DNA from: Athripsodes cinereus
Taxonomy: Eukaryota > Arthropoda > Insecta > Trichoptera > Leptoceridae
NCBI GenBank assembly: GCA_947579605.1
Contig: OX388307.1
Coordinates: forward strand, 21,491,237-21,555,236
Direction of reading: 5' to 3'
Length of the DNA stretch: 64,000 nucleotides
This document shows positions 60,601-64,000 of this stretch, in pieces. The notes beneath the pieces were generated by a model that made no database searches, was not told the origin of the DNA, and worked only from the letters and a program-made list of their open reading frames with translations. Within the stretch, counting starts at the first letter, position 1, and every line of letters begins with the position of its first letter. The position numbers and the translations under genes are program-made.

Positions 60601-63600
60601 GCGACCCGTCTTGGGTCAATAGGTCAAATGTCAAAATAAAAAGATTTTTATTCGCATACGAAGTGTATTTTTAATTTTTTTATTTATGAAAATATCATAT
60701 CTAGGCTGTATCAAAATATGATAAACATAAAATATATGAAACATATTTTTAACTATAAAAATTAGTGACTTCACAATACATGGGTAATGCACAATAGATT
60801 TTATTTTTGATTAAAACAATTTGAAATAAGAATGCACATCTACATATGTAAGTTCATGCAATGTAAAAGTTATTATATTCAAATGATTACATTTATCTAA
60901 TGTCTTGTTTCGGATCAATTAATACCTAAAACAAATTTCAGATGGGCCTAAATGCTATAATTATACTAATTTTACAGCAATTGTAAGATTATGTAAGCAT
61001 GTTTTTCAATAACTTGTATGCATACATATTTCACGATTAATTGTTTCATTATTATCGACCTGATGGGTTTATGCCCCATTGTGAACAACTCTTTCACTTA
61101 CAAGTTAGTACACACCTGTATTTTTGTGATAATCCTACATAGATAAAACTTTAAGTAGGGCACATTATCACTAAAGAAAGTATTGCATGTGTACATTAGC
61201 TAACATACTTCTTATCAGTCAAACAATAATTATGGATAACTACTGCATTTACAGCTCTATGGGTTATGACATAACAAATTATCGTGTTTGTAATAAGTGG
61301 AAATTATTTTCGTGTTAATTATCACAAGTACCTTCTCATTGCTATGCCTTACATAATTGAACTATTATTTTAATTAAAACATTGTTAACTTCACAAAGTT
61401 ATAGTTTTAAACAAATATAGCTATGATTTTTTTTTATTTTCTATGCCTCTCTTAATTTATTCATTTATTAACAGAATAAATTGCCAGAGCAGCCTTTAAA
61501 TTACAATGTATGTATGTTGGATGATTTGTTCGTCGCCGTTTAATGGACCATCCATCAGGGTGTGGAAAACTATCTTGGAAGAGCAATGTCTTCAACTTGC
61601 TCCTGAACGTTGTTATCGCCTGGTTTTTATGGAGGTCCTCGGGGAGTCGGTTCCAGATGATGGGTCCTGTGATGCCAAAAGCCCTATCTTTTAGCTCTGT
61701 TGTTTTCGTCCAGCAATAACATATAACAACAAGCAAAGAAAAAAAGCTACAGGGGATTCTCAATAGAAAGCGTGTACTTTTTAAAACAAACCATTTTATA
61801 CGGCACATTTCCTTACAGTATACTTTGAATCATTCAACACAGTAAATATTTCCTATTGCATGGAATCCATTCATAAGTGTTAAATAATTATAGTCCGTAG
61901 ATGAGCCCATAACATAGAACAGTACCTGACTTCTGGTGCTACGACTTGGGACATACAAGTTCACTAATCCAAGCAAATTTGATGAAATCCATTATTTTTT
62001 TTTGTGTGGACACTTTGTTATCCTAAATAATATATATATGTAAAATTAATTAGTAAAATGATCTGAATCTTTGCATCTTAGTTTTAATACTTTCATACCA
62101 GGACCATGATTATAATATAATTATTTTCTGTGTTAATTTATTATTTTCAGGCTACATAATCATAACTTTTGGTTTGCTTATGGGAAGAATGTTCCATGAA
62201 ATACCAAATGGAAGGAGAATTATTGAAGGATTTCTCTTAGGGATGGGTGCACTGTTTTTCATTGTTTTAGGTAATTAACCAACATTATCAATATTGTAGA
62301 CATTAATGTTGTTGACCGAAGGTACTTGTTGGAAGTCCATTTCAAGATAATTGAAAAAAACACAATATGTAGTTAACTTCCAAATGACTTTATTAACTTT
62401 ATTACTGTTCAAGTAGAAAAGTATCATTAACATTTGTATTTAAAATAAGTTATTTAAACCATTTAATAAACCTACACGTTTCAGGTGGTTTAGAGCTGGC
62501 CTCACTGGATTCTATCCCTGATGGACTCATTGACAATGCTGCTGTGCTGGGTGTCCTATCTCTTATTACCGCTGCATTATTCTTGATAGACTTGGCTGGA
62601 CCACGTTCCACTGTACCTGCCAAACAACCTCAACCAGATGCTGAGAGAAACATTTTCGTTTATCCAAATCTTCCTAAAATTGAAAGACTTGAAGATAATA
62701 AAAATGTCCCAACAAATGCTAATGGACATTTTGAACAAAAGAGACCAACATTTTTCCCAGAGAAGTTTAAAATTCCAAAAAACAAATTATTACCGACAGA
62801 CATAGAACATCCTCACAGAAATAAAACAGAGGAAAGCAATACACAAAGAAAGAAAGAAGAATCCTTCAAAGAAGGAGAGAGAGATGAACATCGTGAACAT
62901 GATGACGATGACAACGAGGATGGAGTTTTATTTGAAAGGATGGAAAAAACAAAATATGGATCAGTTAGAAATGGAGATGTAAAACGACCAGATTTGGCAG
63001 ATGCAAAACTACGTCAAAAGACTTCTTCATCTAGAGAAAAGTTAGAAAGGTCAAATTCATTGGATGCTGTTATCAACAGTTTGAGAGAGCATGAACAAGA
63101 AATGGAAAAAAATGTTACCTATCTCAAAATGTTAGAAGATAAAAAAAAACATAGTAGAAGTGAGTTTGAAGAAGATCTAGCCAAATTAAATGAAGAGTAT
63201 ATGAGAGAATTTCATAAAGAGAGAGTTATGAAACTAAATGAAGCTAACAGAGTGTTCCCCAAGATGGGTCTCACAAGAACAGAATACGAAAAGTGGGAAA
63301 AATTTGAAGATGAAAATATTCCTCGTTTTCCTGTAAAAGAAGATTATTTACCAGAATTACAAACTCCTATATTTGCCAGAATAAAAGAAAAATCTTCCAG
63401 TAAAAGTTATGGTGTATATGATAATGTATCTGTATACAATATCAATACAAAAATAGACAGTGCATCTCAAACTGACACCATGAAAAGTAAAGGGAGTACT
63501 TTAAGAGCATCCAAACCTCCAACCTTACAACAGATTGCTGAATATTTTGGACTTCCTCATAAACAACCTTTGAAAAAAGAAGCATCGGTGCAGATGGATA

Positions 63601-63797
63601 ACAATGAAATGCCAGCGGTATCTTTTATCTTGCCAATGGAAAAGTCAAAGAAAGAGGATGAGAATATAAACTACAATGGAGGTCCCAGCAGTCCTACCGA
63701 TCCCGGATATGTACAGTACACGGCACAGCAGTGGAACGACAGACTAGAGAAGAAGTTCTCCACTAGAACACCAAGACACAGTCCAACAGATACATGA
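57512..63797 (+). CDS. Putative four-pass MARVEL-like membrane protein with long charged tail
   Basis: Model of four exons: 57512-57658, 60054-60210, 62151-62270 and 62485-63797, 578 codons, with compatible phases. The N-terminus is basic (EKPREHKRTNRRSK). Hydrophobic segments are around residues 45-60 (IFCIACLICK), 99-116 (YGGYIIITFGLLMG), 126-147 (GFLLGMGALFFIVLG) and 160-181 (AAVLGVLSLITAALFLIDLAG). This is the four-helix layout of MARVEL or snakeskin-type junction proteins. The remaining ~400 residues are cytosolic in character: Lys/Glu-rich, an acidic run EHDDDDNEDG (279-288), a likely coiled coil (337-399) and a polar C-terminus ending TPRHSPTDT. I do not recognise the orthologue; a septate-junction or scaffold role is a guess. 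The last three exons are strong. Exon 1 is weaker. Confidence 0.72.
57838..57895 (-). mobile_element. Penelope-like 3' end, stem II deleted
   Basis: Minus strand 'agcctgatgaaagccgtctc' ... 'cagtgtggaagtactgaac'; matches the 28.0-kb copy with the segment between CTGATGA and GAAA collapsed. Confidence 0.45.
57930..58035 (-). repeat. Dispersed module copy
   Basis: Minus strand 'ggacggcttgcatgtttatt', 'gtccgccggctactctatca', 'gtgggatatgtcgtgatggt'. Confidence 0.6.
58580..58600. repeat. Poly-A run
   Basis: Uninterrupted A run in intron 1 of the membrane-protein gene. Confidence 0.85.
58897..59005 (-). mobile_element. Jockey-type LINE 3' UTR
   Basis: Minus strand 'tttgcgataaactcgccctc' ... 'caatgtacagcaaagaatga' (ataa)n. 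Upstream sequence is replaced by 'aaagcttgtgtcgtgaaagg'. Confidence 0.7.
59200..59260 (+). repeat. Dispersed module 3' fragment
   Basis: 'cactagctacccccgttgtg' 'ggaaatcccatgtgttatga'. Confidence 0.4.
59458..59955 (+). mobile_element. RTE-like LINE 3' end, longest copy of its subfamily
   Basis: SETWTW-like start, AVEMRSLRRMVGKTLRD, 'ttaagatggtttgaacaagt' (LRWFEQVERM), LSERGGVRKRGRPRTT, LDHVDQILKDGRVLSKR, RACMRNWMNVEEAKEVCKDR, then the 3' UTR 'ctgcctacctcacctgggac' and (tatag)n. Frameshifts break it. It sits in intron 1 of the membrane-protein gene, same strand. Confidence 0.78.
60054..60210 (+). CDS. Membrane-protein gene exon 2
   Basis: Acceptor 'ttcttctttatag', donor TGGAG|GTAGGT, phase 0 in and phase 1 out. 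It encodes IFCIACLICKRITDDESV and a polar loop ending SVGASFADAIYG. Base composition is less AT-rich than the flanks. Confidence 0.78.
61450..61712 (-). mobile_element. CR1-like LINE C-terminus
   Basis: Minus strand KDRAFGITGPIIWNRLPEDL and ITTFRSKLKTLLFQDSF: the 'GP..WN.LP..L.....ITTFK..LK..LF' ending of CR1-type ORF2, then a stop and an 'aataaa'-rich tail. Lies in intron 2 of the membrane-protein gene, antisense. Confidence 0.7.
62151..62270 (+). CDS. Membrane-protein gene exon 3
   Basis: Acceptor 'tttattattttcag', donor TTTTAG|GTAATT. It encodes two membrane helices separated by MFHEIPNGRR. Confidence 0.8.
62485..63797 (+). CDS. Membrane-protein gene exon 4 (terminal)
   Basis: Acceptor 'cctacacgtttcag'; open for 436 codons to TGA at 63795-63797. 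It encodes the fourth helix and the whole hydrophilic tail. This is by far the longest open frame in the window, with coding-like amino-acid use (many E, K, D, N, S). Confidence 0.88.
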
Positions 63798-64000
63798 TGT
63801 TCTTATTTCACGTTTATAATACAATTTTCATTATTCTGAAATAGTTAAGTTAATGAGTAGTTACAAAACATTTGTGTGAATAAGACATTTTTGTATTGCT
63901 TTAAGTATAGATATCCCTATTTATTTGTATGTTTTCATATCTAGGTATATAATTAGATAATTATTTTTTTGAAATATTATCTGTTATTTTTACTCAATTG
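63798..64000 (+). other. 3' UTR / downstream of membrane-protein gene
   Basis: AT-rich, no canonical AATAAA seen before the window ends, so the polyadenylation site is either non-canonical or outside the window. Confidence 0.4.

Overview
The window is AT-rich, repeat-dense eukaryotic DNA with spliceosomal introns. The repeats fit an insect, most likely a moth or butterfly: Jockey-type LINE 3' ends of the form 'agcgataaactcgccctc...taaagaataaataaa', RTE-like LINE remnants, a Helitron-like element ending in CTAGT, tRNA-derived SINEs and several MITE families. The assignment is inferred from repeat style and gene content; no species can be named from the sequence.

Genes are confined to the right part. 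On the minus strand a five-exon model (57292 down to 43575) encodes the N-terminal 204 residues of an RNA-binding protein of the A1CF/RBM46/RBM47 type: one good RRM and a second, degenerate RRM. Exon 5 ends in a strong splice donor, so the gene continues toward lower coordinates, but I could not find the next exon. About 220 bp from its start codon, and diverging from it, a plus-strand gene (about 57512 to 63797, four exons) encodes a putative four-pass, MARVEL-like membrane protein with a long charged, partly coiled-coil tail. The gap between the two start codons is probably a shared promoter.

Positions 1-43574 and the 11.5-kb fourth intron of the RNA-binding gene are transposon graveyard. 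Recognisable remnants are Jockey-type LINE 3' UTRs (at least nine), RTE-like LINE tails with YGxETW and RWFG motifs (about ten), a Nimb/BS-like LINE with one nonsense codon, a CR1/Daphne-like LINE tail, tRNA-derived SINEs, hAT-like and TTAA-flanked non-autonomous transposons, several palindromic MITEs and microsatellites. A short module with a CTGATGA...GAAA core recurs four times and resembles Penelope-type 3' ends. A roughly 130-bp dispersed module recurs about eleven times and shares its last 45 bp with an RTE-like LINE.

The most informative structures are insertion histories: a twin-primed, internally inverted RTE-like insertion with an 11-bp target duplication inside an older Jockey tail (27.1-27.6 kb); a Helitron-like element (44.9-47.3 kb) holding a LINE, a SINE and a hAT MITE, the MITE sitting in the A-rich tail of the SINE with an 8-bp target duplication; and a perfect 22-bp hairpin exactly at the 5' junction of a truncated LINE (45.5 kb).

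Most other open frames are short, rich in Tyr/Phe/Ile/Ser, and look like chance in AT-rich DNA. I saw no rRNA gene, functional tRNA gene, CRISPR array or prokaryotic operon.
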